From: Lojkania enalia
Lineage: Eukaryota; Ascomycota; Dothideomycetes; Pleosporales
Length of the DNA: 64,000 nt
Assembly: GCA_010094045.1 (NCBI GenBank)
Contig: ML986589.1
Span: 1 to 64,000, forward strand
Reading direction: 5' to 3'
The translations under genes were made by a program, and so were the position numbers. Positions 11,123 to 23,150 of this stretch are shown here, one piece after another (position 1 is the first letter of the stretch; each line of letters starts with the position of its first letter). Under the pieces are notes generated by a model, which searched no databases, had not been told where the DNA came from, and saw nothing but the letters and a program-made list of their open reading frames with translations.

Positions 11123-12997
11123 ATGAGCCCAGGCAGAAACCCTTCGGGTCTGTATGTGGAGCCAATTTCAGAGGAGCAGAATCACAGGAGTACATCCAAT
11201 GATAGGGCTGCAAAGCAAGATAGGAACCAGGACCAGATTGATGGACTGGAACAGCAAGAGGAGGAACTCCGAGATTCAAGAGACAATCTTCTGGGTTCTC
11301 GTTTTGAACTGAAAACACGGCGAACTGCCTTCCGAGAGCTTCGTCGGAAAGAAGGCGTAGAGGTAGGGATAGTTGTTGACCATGTACGCCGATTGCTTCT
11401 AGAAATTGGCAGGGAGATCCCCCAATACCTTGAAAATGCATTTAATCAGCTCCTATCCCTTCGAGACCAGCTCGGCATTGTCGAGGATGAATACGAGCAA
11501 CTTGAAGAGGCATACAATATGCAAGAATGGGAATATACGGAGAAAGAAGTGGCGTTCATCGAGAATATCATGGGCGATGGCCCATCTTCTCGTGCACTAT
11601 CTGCTGCAGAGGAGAGGAATAACGAAATGGAGAACTTAACTCGCTATGCATTTGGGATTGAAGAGGCAAAAGAGGGGTCTAATCTTGAACCACCTAGAAC
11701 TCCTCAAGTGAATAGGAGTGTCAGTGCCGATGCATTTATTACACATTCGCAACCCTATATCGGTTCGCCCCATATTCCTCCGAGCGTATGGCCGCATGTA
11801 CCCTCTTTGCCTCACCAAAGTCCCCAGCTGCAACTCCCTCGCGATGATTATCCTCCACGTCAATATGGGGAAAAGCCTCTAGTTCATGCGTTTCAAAATT
11901 GGCCTGAGGCGGAAAAAAGCATGCACACATGGTCCATGGCCGTTAATCCTTCACGAGAATCTGTTGAACGGACTACAATAGGCACACTTCCGGGTCGACT
12001 TGGAACAAAAAGACATATCGACAAATGGTCGCTCGATGTTGTCGCTTGTTCTAATTTCGAGAAGTCTCACTTGAAGAATTGGGTGCCACAGGATGGCCTC
12101 GATGACGAACATTGGTGGCAATTGATTAAGAATCATTGGGATTCTGATAGCGCGGATAGTTATTTCCCTGACGCTGACCTTGATGATCAATCAGCGACAT
12201 CTCACGAAGTTGTAAGTGCTCCAACAACCGTCTCTCGGGCCAGCGTGTTCAGAGACACGGTGCCACACAACTACGTAGAGGTAAGTACTCCGGTCCAGAA
12301 GCCGCTCGATAATCGACTCTCTCCTACGACTATACCTACCATTATGGAACCCGATCATCTAGAAGACAAGCCATCCACAGATTTAAAGCATGCACACGGC
12401 ATAGAGGAAAGGGTCGATACGCCCAATATGTCAGTACAAAGCGATAACTCGAGGAGAAATAGCGTCAGAGAGAAGCAGGTCAAAGAATCGCCAAATACCG
12501 GCCCTTTAATAGGAGAAGACTTCCAGCAGCTCCCTATGCAAAGAATCAATAGGCCTATCGACAAATTGGAGGATGGTGGGAGTGGAAAGGATACAACTCA
12601 TAATGCACCTTCCCCGCAAAAGAACACCGCCCAAGAGGGAGACGATATAACACTGGCAAAAGTGGCAACGAAACGCCGCAAACAGACCATCCGTCTAGAG
12701 CCCGACTCTGTTGAGCAAATGAGTTTGGACCATAGCCACATATCTAGCAAATGTTATAGAGAAGTCATGAGGGGTCCCTTACCGGCCATTCGCCCGCCAA
12801 AAAATGGTAACGAGGTAGCGACAAGACGCAAGCCATCGTCTCCTTTGTTATCTCCACAAGGACTAGAGGGCAGATCTTTCAAGCCATCATCACGAATGCG
12901 CTCATATTCTATGTCTATGGATACGCGACTAAGAAACGGACATTCACCCATACGAAGCCGATATCGGCATGCAAAAAGTGATTGCGGACTGGTATGA
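11123..12997 (+). CDS. Coiled-coil protein CC-A, cassette 1
   Basis: A single-exon gene of 624 codons in no family I can name. Residues about 30-170 are rich in Glu/Arg/Leu/Gln with heptad-like spacing and are probably coiled coil. They contain the block RDQLGIVEDEYEQLEEAY, then EWEYTEKEVAF, which is matched at the same place in the paralogue at 50715-52343 (RDRLGTLEEDYLQMERSL, then EWEFMDKENDF). The rest is a long low-complexity Ser/Pro/Asp/Asn-rich tail with a basic patch (KRRKQ) near residue 515 that could be a nuclear signal. It is divergent from the DUF6590 gene at 8367-10170 and converges on the coiled-coil gene at 16149-17722. There is no signal peptide or membrane segment. Confidence 0.85.
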   Translation: MSPGRNPSGLYVEPISEEQNHRSTSNDRAAKQDRNQDQIDGLEQQEEELRDSRDNLLGSRFELKTRRTAFRELRRKEGVEVGIVVDHVRRLLLEIGREIPQYLENAFNQLLSLRDQLGIVEDEYEQLEEAYNMQEWEYTEKEVAFIENIMGDGPSSRALSAAEERNNEMENLTRYAFGIEEAKEGSNLEPPRTPQVNRSVSADAFITHSQPYIGSPHIPPSVWPHVPSLPHQSPQLQLPRDDYPPRQYGEKPLVHAFQNWPEAEKSMHTWSMAVNPSRESVERTTIGTLPGRLGTKRHIDKWSLDVVACSNFEKSHLKNWVPQDGLDDEHWWQLIKNHWDSDSADSYFPDADLDDQSATSHEVVSAPTTVSRASVFRDTVPHNYVEVSTPVQKPLDNRLSPTTIPTIMEPDHLEDKPSTDLKHAHGIEERVDTPNMSVQSDNSRRNSVREKQVKESPNTGPLIGEDFQQLPMQRINRPIDKLEDGGSGKDTTHNAPSPQKNTAQEGDDITLAKVATKRRKQTIRLEPDSVEQMSLDHSHISSKCYREVMRGPLPAIRPPKNGNEVATRRKPSSPLLSPQGLEGRSFKPSSRMRSYSMSMDTRLRNGHSPIRSRYRHAKSDCGLV

Positions 12998-15900
12998 GAT
13001 TTTCTTGGTTGTTTCCTATCTACAGGGCACATTTGGAGTTGATACTTGCCGCTAAACGCAACTAGGATATTGCTCTAAATTTGGTGGCCTTCTAACATTC
13101 GGATTCCTCTCTTCCTTCAATGGCGCATTACCCCTGATGGTTTCGACTGAACCGCGCTGCACGGAAGTCACGATATCTTTTTTTTCTTTTTATTCCCTTT
13201 ATTTTTGGATACCTGGAAGATCATTAGCATACAGTTTTCGATTACGGACCATGCATGACTAGGTATTATTTATTCGGGGGTATTTACCTGTTGCATATTA
13301 GCCTTGGAGCCTCGCATTCAGTTTGTATTGGAGCAGCTCAACCAGAGACCTTTGGAGCCTTGACCTATCCGTACTACTACTTGGATATTAGAATATGTCA
13401 TATTGGTAACAGAACCTTTCCCTTCGTGCAAAAATATGGGTGGGCTATAAAGATTGTTGATCCCACAAAAGACGAGGACCCAGAAATTGCGGAGGATGTG
13501 TTAGAGAACTGACATCCTGATTTGTGGGAAGTTATTTCCTACTCGCTGGCTAGCAAGAGCTTGGGATTTGTTACAGGAAGGGATAGGGTTTTGGAAGCTT
13601 CGATCTCGGTTCACTTTGCACGGGAGAGATTAGCAGGCAACAGCTTCTCCCAGGGTTTCTGCCTAGAATGTTATGATTCATGACATGAATATTTCTACTG
13701 TCTCACAGATTGCTTGGATGGAGGACAGTGGGAGAGGTAATAATCTGGGCTATCCCTGTATTTGGCGTATCTCGGCCAAAATTTGGTTCAAGGCCACTCA
13801 TCCGTGAGCCTCACTGCCTTCTTTCTCCTACCGTGGACGGATCATTTTTCTTGGTTGACTTTACGCCCTTGACTCATCCGCGGGATGTGTGATAACTCTA
13901 GGGACATGCATATCTGACACGTGTGGAGGATGGCTGGCCCCAATTATGTTTCTCCTTTTTTGGTTTACATCTCGGCCCAGTATCTGGTTTGACTCATTTC
14001 CACCAAGGCCCGCCGAAAACCCACAGCTCACTTTGACGGTAGGATTCCATTCAATTGCTACTGAATAGCCTCTCATCTCATTTGTCCATTGACTAGCCGG
14101 AAAAGCAGTAGTCTCGTTGATCGAGACTGACACAATCCATGCCACAACTTGAGTAGCAACGTCGCACATTACTCCCTAGGCGCTTCCCATATATTATTAC
14201 GACATTATTCTGCGACCGCAAACAGGTACCAAGACATGTGGTACCCTCCCATCCTTGTATGACTTCGATATTTAAGCCCCCTCACGAGGAAACAAGGCAA
14301 AAAGGCAAATCATCTGCACCATGCCGCTCCTTTTACTTTTTTCACCAGGGCTTATGCCGTCGAACCAGACTCCCGTAGTAAGGACTGCAGGTCTACAATT
14401 ACATGATTTGCACATGTCGAGTATACGCAAGTGTTCACACCATCGCCCTCTGACAGGATACGACGCAGTCAGCAGAGAGCATGCCTATAGGAATGCTGGA
14501 TGCCTAGAAAAATCAGCAAGCTCGGGTAAGACGGTGGGATGGGGGACGCTTATCGACAGGTCCAAGCGGCAGACAGTGGGCATTGAACGCCTGGACGTTT
14601 TGACTGGTCTTAGTGAGCTAGGATCGAAAGGAAGCGGCACATAGAGGATGGCCGCAGGCCCGGGGCGCAGAGCGAACGATCGCTTTTAGCGAGCTGGCTT
14701 TTTGATGCGGCGTGCCGGGCGCGTCCACAAATCGAGTGGGAAGTTGCGAGAAGCGGGTAATCTCGCTGCTCCGTCAGTGTCTGTCATTCATTTTTTTTTT
14801 TTATTTGGCTTGACGTGAAGATAAAGTTGGAGTTGTCGACTGCGGAGGACCAGGCGACTAACTCGATGCAGGAATTGGAAATTTCTGCTTCAATGTTGGG
14901 GCCGATTTGACAGTGGATTTCCGGCGCTGGTCCTTCACGCTACGATCGGACGATGGCCGCGTGGTTCCGCACGGCTAGCACGGGCACCCGCGCTTCCGCA
15001 GACATCCAATCCCAGCTCAACGGTCGACCCACTTGTGTCCTAGAGAGATGAGATGCGCCATACCCTTTCTTCTTGCAGCTGGGCATCTTTCCTCAACAGC
15101 CAAGGTTCCTAGAATCCTACAAACCCTGACTTTTCTGGGGTAAGCCCATAAAGCTGGGAAAAATAAATTTTCTCGCACTCCCTATTTGGCGACTAAATAC
15201 TCTAAGCGACAACCGAAAGCGGGGCGCTGGAGAGTATTACGGAATCACAGCCTTGTGGAGTACCGTCCGTCCATACGAAATACCTATCAGGCGTTCTGAC
15301 ATGTGCATGCGTGACTAGGCACACAGCACACCACTCCAGAGCGCGGAATCATCCACCCCAGCCGTGTCCCCGTGCCGTATAACCATGCAGGACTTCCCGT
15401 CCTGCCTATTCAATATTGTGTAAATGACCTTCTCGCTCTGGAGAGGTACACGGCGTTGACGGTTGCACTGGCCGCGGAGAGATAACACAATGTCCGTAAT
15501 CTGTGTTTTGGGAGCGGAATGCCGAGTCGGACAGGGGCTGCGCCTCGCAAGAAAGTGAGGCGGACGAACCAATCATTTTGGTACTCTAACGCGGTCAGGT
15601 TAACGCAGACAAAGCACAAGTGGAGATAGGATGCGAAAGGCCATTCATCTAAGTCGAATGAGTAGAGGGTGCGTTATTGGACGAGACATCCAGAGACGGG
15701 ATAATAGGAAGGGATAGCTGGTCGGATAAGGGCAACGAAGGGGTGTGGGCAGAACCCTATCGTATGGCTGCAGGATAATTAATTGATAAGGATTGTTGCA
15801 GGTGGAATGACGGGTGAATGGCTGTATGGATGATAGGGATGAGGCTCAACTGAATGACAACGCGCTGAGTTTCGGAACAACTACTAAACTTGGCTGAACA

Positions 15901-16148
15901 ACAGGCAAATGGAGGCCAAACATGACTGTGGGCTTCATGCAGAAAAGGCAGAGAGGCCGTTGGGCTAGTATTGTTGTTCGTGCTTTATTGGATATTGGTA
16001 ACCCAGGTGTCTTCAGCTACGACACCCACTAACTCAGGCCTTGAGACCGGAAATGGATGTCGAGAATAGCATCTCAAATCACATTGCTTACGCGAATTTG
16101 TAGGCGAGCTGAAATTTATGCATTAAGAGTAACAGGCTACAGACGCTT
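12998..16148. other. Spacer between convergent coiled-coil genes, cassette 1
   Basis: About 3.15 kb without a gene I can support. The 85-codon frame at 13255-13512 (+) starts with a hydrophobic stretch that could be a signal peptide, but its family is unknown and I give it low odds of being real. The frames around 14321-14644 and 15315-15619 lie in locally GC-rich sequence and look spurious. The corresponding spacer in cassette 2 (52344-55738) is of similar length, but I see no clear sequence match. Confidence 0.55.
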
Positions 16149-17722
16149 CTATAGGTCATAGTCACTTGCGCGTCGGCGGATACACCTTCCAAGAGGGCGA
16201 GGCATCAAGGAGGCTGGCCCAGGCTCAACTGACCATGAAGGCATACTCTGTAGGGCGTTTCTAATGTCTTGCATCGTGTTAGATGCAGAGTATGTTCCTT
16301 CTACGCTGCCGAGGAATGTCGGCGAGATGTTTGCAAATTGTTCGTTCTCGTCTGCTTCGGCCAGGGTGTCAGATCGTCTAAGCATTTTAGAACAACGCTC
16401 AAGAGTAGTGATAGCCAGAACTTACTTTTGGAGATTAGAGTTTCTCAAATGTCTATACATATCGGGGTCCAAGTCCTCTCCCAACCATTGCTTGACTCTG
16501 TGCCTGGTACTGTAATAATTGCTAATCACACTCGATGAACCGCTACGCTGACTAGGTGGCGGCTCAGGTGGAGGATTTTCACGGCGTCCAGATGTGGCTG
16601 TTGATGTCTCCGAGAGCATGGCTTCATATAGTGGCTCTGGAAATTGAACGTCTTCGAATCGAATCCCTCGATTCGTGCATATCTCTTTCAATCGATTCAC
16701 ATCCGATTGGACTTGCTTTACATCCTCCGCTATCCTTTCACGCTCCATCTTACGCTCTTCAAAAAGCTGCTCGTCTGCGCTGAGATTGACCTGCCCTACA
16801 GCGCGGAGTGCATCCCTTTCATCAAGCTCGCTTCGAAGTTCGAATTCAAAATCATTCAACCGATCCAGAAGTACACGCAAGTCCCCCATTCGAGAGTATA
16901 ATTCTTCCAAGGCAGAGTTGTCTGCGTTCCCATCCGACAAGGTCGTTGTTCTTGGCGTGTTAATCTCTCCACCTATATTTTGATTAGATCCATTCACCGA
17001 TCTATACTCTCTATCCAACTCTTGATATATATCTTCCTCGAGCTTATTGAGTTGATATTCGAGGTTAGACAGCTGATCTTCGACCGCGGTGCTCTTTTCC
17101 CTCTGAATCTTCAAGTCGTCACTGCATGTCCCTATCCTCCGCTTCAAATACTCTAGCTCATCTCTGCTAGACATGTATGTACCATTTGACGCGGCACTGT
17201 TGAGAACAAGCATGAAATCTCCCATGACGTTTTCTGTTACTTCTTCGAACTGACTGTAACGCGTTCTTTCTCGTTTCATGTCCATGCGAAGTGTGAGGAT
17301 GTGATTTCTTAATGCTGCAATACGTGGCCTTGCAGTCATCCATTCGTCAATGATGGCCAAGTGAGATGTGGATTCTGACTGTGGTCTCTGGTGGTCTCCG
17401 CCCAGGAGGCCGCTATGGGCTACAGCTTCATCATCAGGCGAAATTGTCGAAGACGGTGTTGTGATGCTTCGATCTCTTCCCAGGTCCTGTTCGAAATGTA
17501 CGACTGGGGGTTTGCGAAATGGAGCATCGTTCTGCCGCGATGAGTCGTCAAGCTGAGGGTCTAGGACAGAATATATTGGGCGTTTCCGCCGCAGTAATTC
17601 CTCAATGGTGCTGTGATGTTCAATACTAAGACAACTCAATGCTGCATACAAATAAAAGCTTACGTAGTTTGAGGGGCGGGGTCGGAAGCGGACGTGCGTC
17701 GATCATCTTCGACCACTGACAT
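16149..17722 (-). CDS. Coiled-coil protein CC-B, cassette 1
   Basis: Three exons join in frame: 17722-17664, 17610-16426 and 16377-16149 (introns of 53 and 48 bp), giving 490 residues. Residues about 90-300 are strongly coiled-coil-like. Key blocks are DQLSNLEYQLNKLEEDIYQE, ELYSRMGDLRVLLDRLNDFE, ELDERDALRAVGQ and NRGIRFEDVQF. Each has a close match in the gene at 55739-57358 (for example ELYSRIGDLRNFLELLNDFE and NQGIEFEDVHF). A C-terminal RVKQWLGEDL motif corresponds to RVRNWL and RVNEWL in the paralogues. It is divergent from the DUF6590 gene at 18119. Unknown function. Probably cytoplasmic or nuclear, since there is no targeting signal. Confidence 0.87.
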
Positions 17723-18118
17723 TGAATAGGAAGCAGCTGGCAGCGAAGACGCATGAGAATCTTTATACAAGATGTGGGTTCAATTTCGGTGAGGAGATGA
17801 TGAAGTGTGGTGTGCTGGTGCGAACCAAGAATATCTTGTACAGGCAGCCTTGTTGCCTCGCTAAGAGATCGGTAGAGATTGGTTGTCAGCCTGGCCCCGC
17901 ATGTCTTCTGGTTGCAGGAGTTGGTGCATGCCTGGCTAATTACAACGCCACCATTGAGGTCACGTATTGGGGGGTGGTAAGTAGCGCCGATATTGTCTAG
18001 GCTTGCATTTATGGAGCAATAAGGATCGCATTAGCAGCCGCACTCACGTGTAGACCGGTGAGTCCATGAGACCATTTAATAACCTGGTAGCCCACGCTTC
18101 TGAAGATGCTCCCCAGCG
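17723..18118. promoter_or_regulatory. Shared divergent promoter, cassette 1 pair B
   Basis: A 396-bp interval between the start codons of the coiled-coil gene (minus) and the DUF6590 gene (plus). Its size is close to the equivalent 352-bp interval at 57359-57710, which suggests a conserved bidirectional promoter. No individual regulatory site was identified. Confidence 0.55.
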
Positions 18119-19950
18119 ATGGCAAATGAAGAGAGATATTCAAAATGGCAGCCAGACCCTGGCCGCGATAACGAACAGTACTGCTATGACAGAATTGACA
18201 AATGCTACGTTTATGCGAGCGGCTTGAGAATTCCTTTACATCAAGTACATCCGGATACGCAAACAGAACCCCCACCGTATGCTACAGCTATTTACTTTCG
18301 TTACTTCAACAAGCTAATTAATGTCGTGCAATAGAACTTCCAATGCAAGCAAGGACGATACTCCCGAATCGACCGCCTCACCAGTTGGTTCACGTGAGAG
18401 AACTTTTAGCGATGCAAGCAACTATAGCATCAATAGCGCTATCTCCCAACTTTCCCTCGATAGCAAACCCTCCTCAACCACTCAGTCACAATATTTAGAG
18501 CACAATGCACAAGTGGAAAATCCGTCAAATCCATATCCCACTTGGGAAGGAGAAGGTCCTGGCAATTCCAACGCATACGGCCTGTCTACACTTACAGCAG
18601 CCCTAGCAACACCAAACATGGAATCGATTGGATTTTCGTATACACACACACCCATTACAAACGCATATACTACGTCGAGAAGATCAAGTGTTGGGCATTC
18701 TTGGCACGCTCCAAGTTATCGGCAGGCGGGAAACACCAACAGCCAAACAAGCAACCAGGAGCAGCCGGAGATTGAGCGCAATGTGGACTTCGGCCCCAGC
18801 ATCGCGAACACAGACAGAGAACTGTTGAAGTTAAAGCCTGACATCGCGGCTCGTGCACGCATTAAAGGTACCGCGGGTGATGCAGAAAGATTAGACCCTG
18901 GTAGGTCTGCTAACTTATTAATACAAAGGTAGGGCTGATGAATTAACAGACTTTAAAATACGCAAGCCTGGTCGGGATTTCTTCAGGAAGGGGCTTGTCT
19001 TCAAAGTCTTGTGGCCTGAATTAGCGGGAGATACCACACACAATATTACGATTGCAACGGGAATTGGTGTCGACGAAAGAGTGTATGCCAAAATTAGATG
19101 GTTCGTTGTGGTCAGAGAGGGCGATAATTGCTCAACTTGTTTGTAAGTCTTCACATGCAATAGATATATTAGCTTGATAGATGTGCAGTATCACCTATGC
19201 CCACTAACTGCAAGTCTGCCATGCAATTTTCTTCTCACCTTCAATTCTAAATAGAGTGCTGATTATACTAGATCAATCCAAACATACGGCCGAAGAGGAG
19301 TCCCTGACACCAAAGTAAAGGCTCATCATGCCATCATTTACACAAATGAATGCCCGGAACCTGAGGCTACAGAGTTACCAAAAGGGTCATGGGAGGCTCC
19401 TATGGGAGACCCAATCAAAGTACATCCGAATCGACCGTGGGAGAAGCTGGATCCGTTGAGTCGCGTCAATTTTCTAAAAATATACACCGTCGAGCACAAT
19501 GTGAAAGTGAAAGACTTCGGTTACGTCGACCAAAACGACGAATGGAAGCTTGTCACACAGTTTAACAAACATTGGGGTATTCCAGGGGAAAGCTATCTTC
19601 CATCGGCAGCAAAACCAGCGAATTCAACATATTACAATAATGCAAGCTCTTACAGTGGGGTACAGGCAAGCAATCAGCAAGGTGGGGAATATCTATCTTC
19701 CGAACCGTGGGAGGTTAGTGTCACTCCGAACAATATGTCGCGTACACCCCAGCAGAGCCCCCAGGACAACCTTATATACGTATCGTCACATACACATTAT
19801 GGTTCGGGCGGGCGCTGGTCAAATCTTGGAGATTCGATGAGCGCAATCCCAGAGTACATGCCAACAGGCCATCAGGAGAGGAAAGGAAAAGAAAAATACG
19901 GTAGAAATAGCCATAGTGGGGGACGCAAGCACAACAACGGATCCTATTGA
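18119..19950 (+). CDS. DUF6590-domain protein, cassette 1 right (type B)
   Basis: About 530 residues from four exons. Exon 1 (18119 to about 18277) encodes an aromatic start (WQPDPGRDNEQYCY, then YVYASGLRIPL). Exon 2 runs from about 18334 to 18901 and is Ser/Thr/Asn-rich. Exon 3 (from about 18952) begins DFKIRKPGRDFF and holds the first half of DUF6590 (GLVFKVLWPELAGD, then IRWFVVVREGDNCSTC). Exon 4 (to 19950) begins SIQTYGRRGVPDTKVKAHHA and continues with the SRVNFLKIYTVEHNVKVKDFG block. All junctions are GT-AG and keep frame. The C-terminal tail is low-complexity and ends in a basic KGKEKYGR/RKH segment. It matches 57711-60090 almost block for block. Function unknown. Confidence 0.86.
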
Positions 19951-20575
19951 ATGATTGCAATCAATACGGAATAGCTCTCCCGCATTGCGACTGAGCAATC
20001 TTACATTCGTCAGGGGCGAATGTTTACGTAACCACATTTCTTTTATGTTTTCCAATTTCTTCTAAATTCTGGAGACGCGAACGCTAGTCAACAAGATAAT
20101 CGCGCAATTCTTTTGGAGACTATTTAGTGCGTGGGATGGTAGATGACCGGACGGTTGGGCAAGACGTCTTTTGTTCCATCTTGATTTTCTTTCTTTCCAT
20201 CACATTCCCGACTCCTTTATCTCATTGGATTGCCCCATCTATTCGTATTTATCGTGTTGCGTGAATGTAGCGAGGTGAGGGAATTTCAGAACCGTGGGTA
20301 TGCTGAAGACTACTCGGCAGGGGCAATTTGAAAATAAGTCCGTGCGCAAGCCAAATTGTGGGACATCAACCAATGGGAACCATGGCAAGGGACGAGACTT
20401 ACGTGGATCAATGACTGAACGGCCAAATAAACAATGAATACATTCTCTAATAAATACAATGTGTAATACAAGCATAACAGTTCTTGAACATAACGGAGAA
20501 ATGAGAAGAACAACAGGAAAGCAACGAGACTTATCCGTTTCTAGCAACTAATAATTTAGCTTTAGCCTATCTACG
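19951..20575. other. 3' region, no gene seen
   Basis: Downstream of the DUF6590 gene. The first 100 bases resemble the region after its counterpart at 60091-60190 (shared ATTGCGACTGAGCAATC-like stretch), consistent with descent of a 3' untranslated region from the same duplication. The frames on the minus strand (20239-20547) are not supported. Confidence 0.5.
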
Positions 20576-22060
20576 CTATGCCTTTGCCATCGCTCCAATG
20601 GCTGTAGTCATAAATTCGACGACGATAGAGGTTATCGAGGTTGTATTATTATGTCTTTTTCTGCCGTGATTAGTTCCTTCGCTATCACGATTAGGGTTGC
20701 TTTGTGTGCAAAAGTCCCTCTTTAGGCGATCAACAATGATCCTTGCAATATTGGCGTGTCCGTTTTCTTTGGGGTGGAAGGGCCTAAGTGCTACTCCCGG
20801 CATGACGCCTTCCTTGGGGAAGCCTAGTCAAGGTATTTCCCAATTAGCGTGCACGTCTTCGAAGGAAATTTCATTGGCGTCCTCGGTAAATCGCCCTGTG
20901 GCGATCCATCTGTCGAACTCTTTTTGGGTTGGCTCTTCCGTGCGCACCCTGAATTCGCCATTGAGGTTTAAGATGATGCCTTGAGGTGAGATGTTTCACA
21001 AACGGATCTTGTTTCCGAAGTACTGGTTCCAAGCATTGTGACTTGGCTCGCAAAAGCGACCGCGATCAAAAGCCGGGGCGATATCAATATATTGAACTTT
21101 AGGGTTGTTGAATCTAGGCACCTGTTCTTCGATTTTGCGGTTTGCCTCTTCGAAGAGGGCGTTGATATCTCTACGGAGCTCCAGTTATTGCACCATGTGG
21201 ACTCCTCATTCATATTGAAAAAGTGTCCATATCCGAGGACATAAAGTCGAAATTCAGGATCACCAGAATGCGAAGGGTGATTGAGGACATCGTCGATGGT
21301 CCGCATCATATCGTACCCGAGCGCTCTAGTGAAAGGGTTTCCTTCTCTGTGAATGAAGTCGCGAACCATGTCAATGGCCTGTTTGCATCTACCGGCCGGA
21401 TCTGGGTAGAGTAGGGCCTAGTCCTCATCTTCAACATGGAATTGTAACAGCGGTTGGCTGAGCCCAGGACCTGCTTTCAAATATGGAGCCTTACTAGGCA
21501 GGGGATGGCTACATTGTAGAACCCTACATCGTTGCCGCCAGCTTGCATGAGAATAAGACCTGGGCGATTAACAGCATCCATTTGCTTGTACCCCTGGCGA
21601 GGCAAATTCACCATGTTTTGCTATAGTCGGTCAACCTCCATAGTGGTAAACATAACATTGAAAAATTGACTAGCAGACCATTCGGGCTCCAGAGCATGCT
21701 GAAAAATAATACTCTCCCGTTTTACCATTAGGGATCCACGACGGATCTGCAGCGACTTTAACGGAATAAGCGTGGCTAATCCGAAGACATTCGTCTTTGT
21801 TGCCATCATAATTGGATAATCCAAAAATATTGTAACTCACCCCCCTCTATTCTATGGTTAGAAGCGTCGCTTGAAGGAATGATGATTTATTCTCATGAGT
21901 ATCTACATACGGCCCATGAATCTCCAATACCACCCCAAACATATGTTCCGTCTTGCTTTTCAACCGTGGTATCGACAGCGGGTTTGATGTTTGGCAATCG
22001 AGGCTGCAATCGACGGCCCTCACATGTCACTCCATCGATAATGCTGCAACTACTCCTACT
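20576..22060 (-). pseudogene. Decayed SGNH/GDSL hydrolase
   Basis: Blocks of a fungal SGNH hydrolase occur in order on the minus strand. They are the block I sequence GGIGDSWA (about 21911-21945), the conserved C-R...YS then ACSGAR segment (about 21680-21820), block III QAGGNDVGFYNVA (about 21540), YVLGYGHFFN (about 21230), and the block V motif FHPKENGH (about 20780). Plausible introns join the first three blocks. The frame is then broken by a one-base shift near 21180 (WSS into the RDINALFEEANRK frame) and by two TGA stops, near 20995 (after NKIRL) and near 20835 (before LGFPKEG). The family hydrolyses ester bonds and is often secreted. This copy should be non-functional unless the breaks are sequencing errors. 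Confidence 0.72.
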
Positions 22061-22099
22061 TTTTACTTTAGTCCTTTAATCGTATGGACTCTTTCCTGC

Positions 22100-23150
22100 A
22101 GGAGATGCTAGCCGAATTAATATAGGTCTCGATCTCAAATACACATATGGAACCGCAGCAGTGTTGTCAGAAAACGGGACCTCTTTGGTAGTAGTGTGCG
22201 TCAACAGCACACCAGCGTTTCGCGAAACATTTAGAAGATTATCTCTCTTTTAGTCTGCAAATTTAGTGTAAATATACTCCATCTAGTTGAATTTTCATGA
22301 AACTATGTTATTGATGCCTTTCAGACCGCTGTACTCCACGCCCGCTGACCGTTGGCGAGACAAGCCTCGACAACTCGCGCGAGTCACACGCAAGGCAGTT
22401 GGCAAACCTGCCTCGAAAGACGTCTGTACACTTAATATACTTATATGAGCCCTCAAATGCAAGGTAGAAGAAGCACTCGGGAATGGGATCCAGATATATG
22501 CCGCCGCTGCATCCGTTCCGCATCTCCCTGCCCTCTACGATGAAGATGTTTATAATGCATTCGAATACACCGGAATGGATTACTTGCAGGTCATGAATGA
22601 AAGCTATCACCAGACATATTTGACGTACGAGACAAGTACTGCATTGGCGGGACACAATTTGTCCATGTGCAGCGTGTTTATTCCCCCCTGAATGCTGGAA
22701 AGAGGGTGACGAGATATATTATATCGTCAAATATACCGAGGGGAGCTTATTTGCCTACTATAGTAGGCACCTAGTGCTTACTTGGTCATAAATATGGTGG
22801 CTTACGACTTGGGGCTTGGGCGAACAGTGCGGAATAAGAATGTCAATGAGTTCTACTGGTATAGAGTCAGAAAAACTCTCCTAGATCCGTTGGTCTATCA
22901 TATCTCTCAGAAACCGAGCATGGTCATTGTAACTGGTGAGGCTGCAGCGGATATGGAATCCAGGAAGATGCTCAGGGGGGTTGTTAGAGATTGGTGGAAA
23001 GATGGAAAAAAACTGCAAGTGATTGATGATGATGTTGAGATTTTTCAGGCTAAAGGCGTTGCAGAGTTTGCTAGAAGAGCCAGAAATAGACCAAAGCCGG
23101 ATAGACCAGATATAATTAGACCAGAAAGATATGATAAGGTTGGATGGTAA
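22100..23150 (+). pseudogene. Decayed Hsp70-like (ASKHA-fold?) fungal protein
   Basis: Pieces in order on the plus strand resemble a common fungal family of about 400-residue Hsp70-like proteins. They are an N-terminal INIGLDLKYTYGTAAVL phosphate-loop-like segment (about 22115), YSTPADRWRDKP (about 22330), VEEALGNGIQIYAAAASVPH (about 22470), and the C-terminal frame 22782-23150 with VTGEAAADMESRKMLRGVV and GVAEFARRA. The frame is interrupted by a TGA near 22446 and by a shift at the C-run near 22682-22688, after SVF. The C-run shift could be a homopolymer error. The fold assignment is from resemblance only. It lies head to head with the SGNH pseudogene. Confidence 0.5.
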
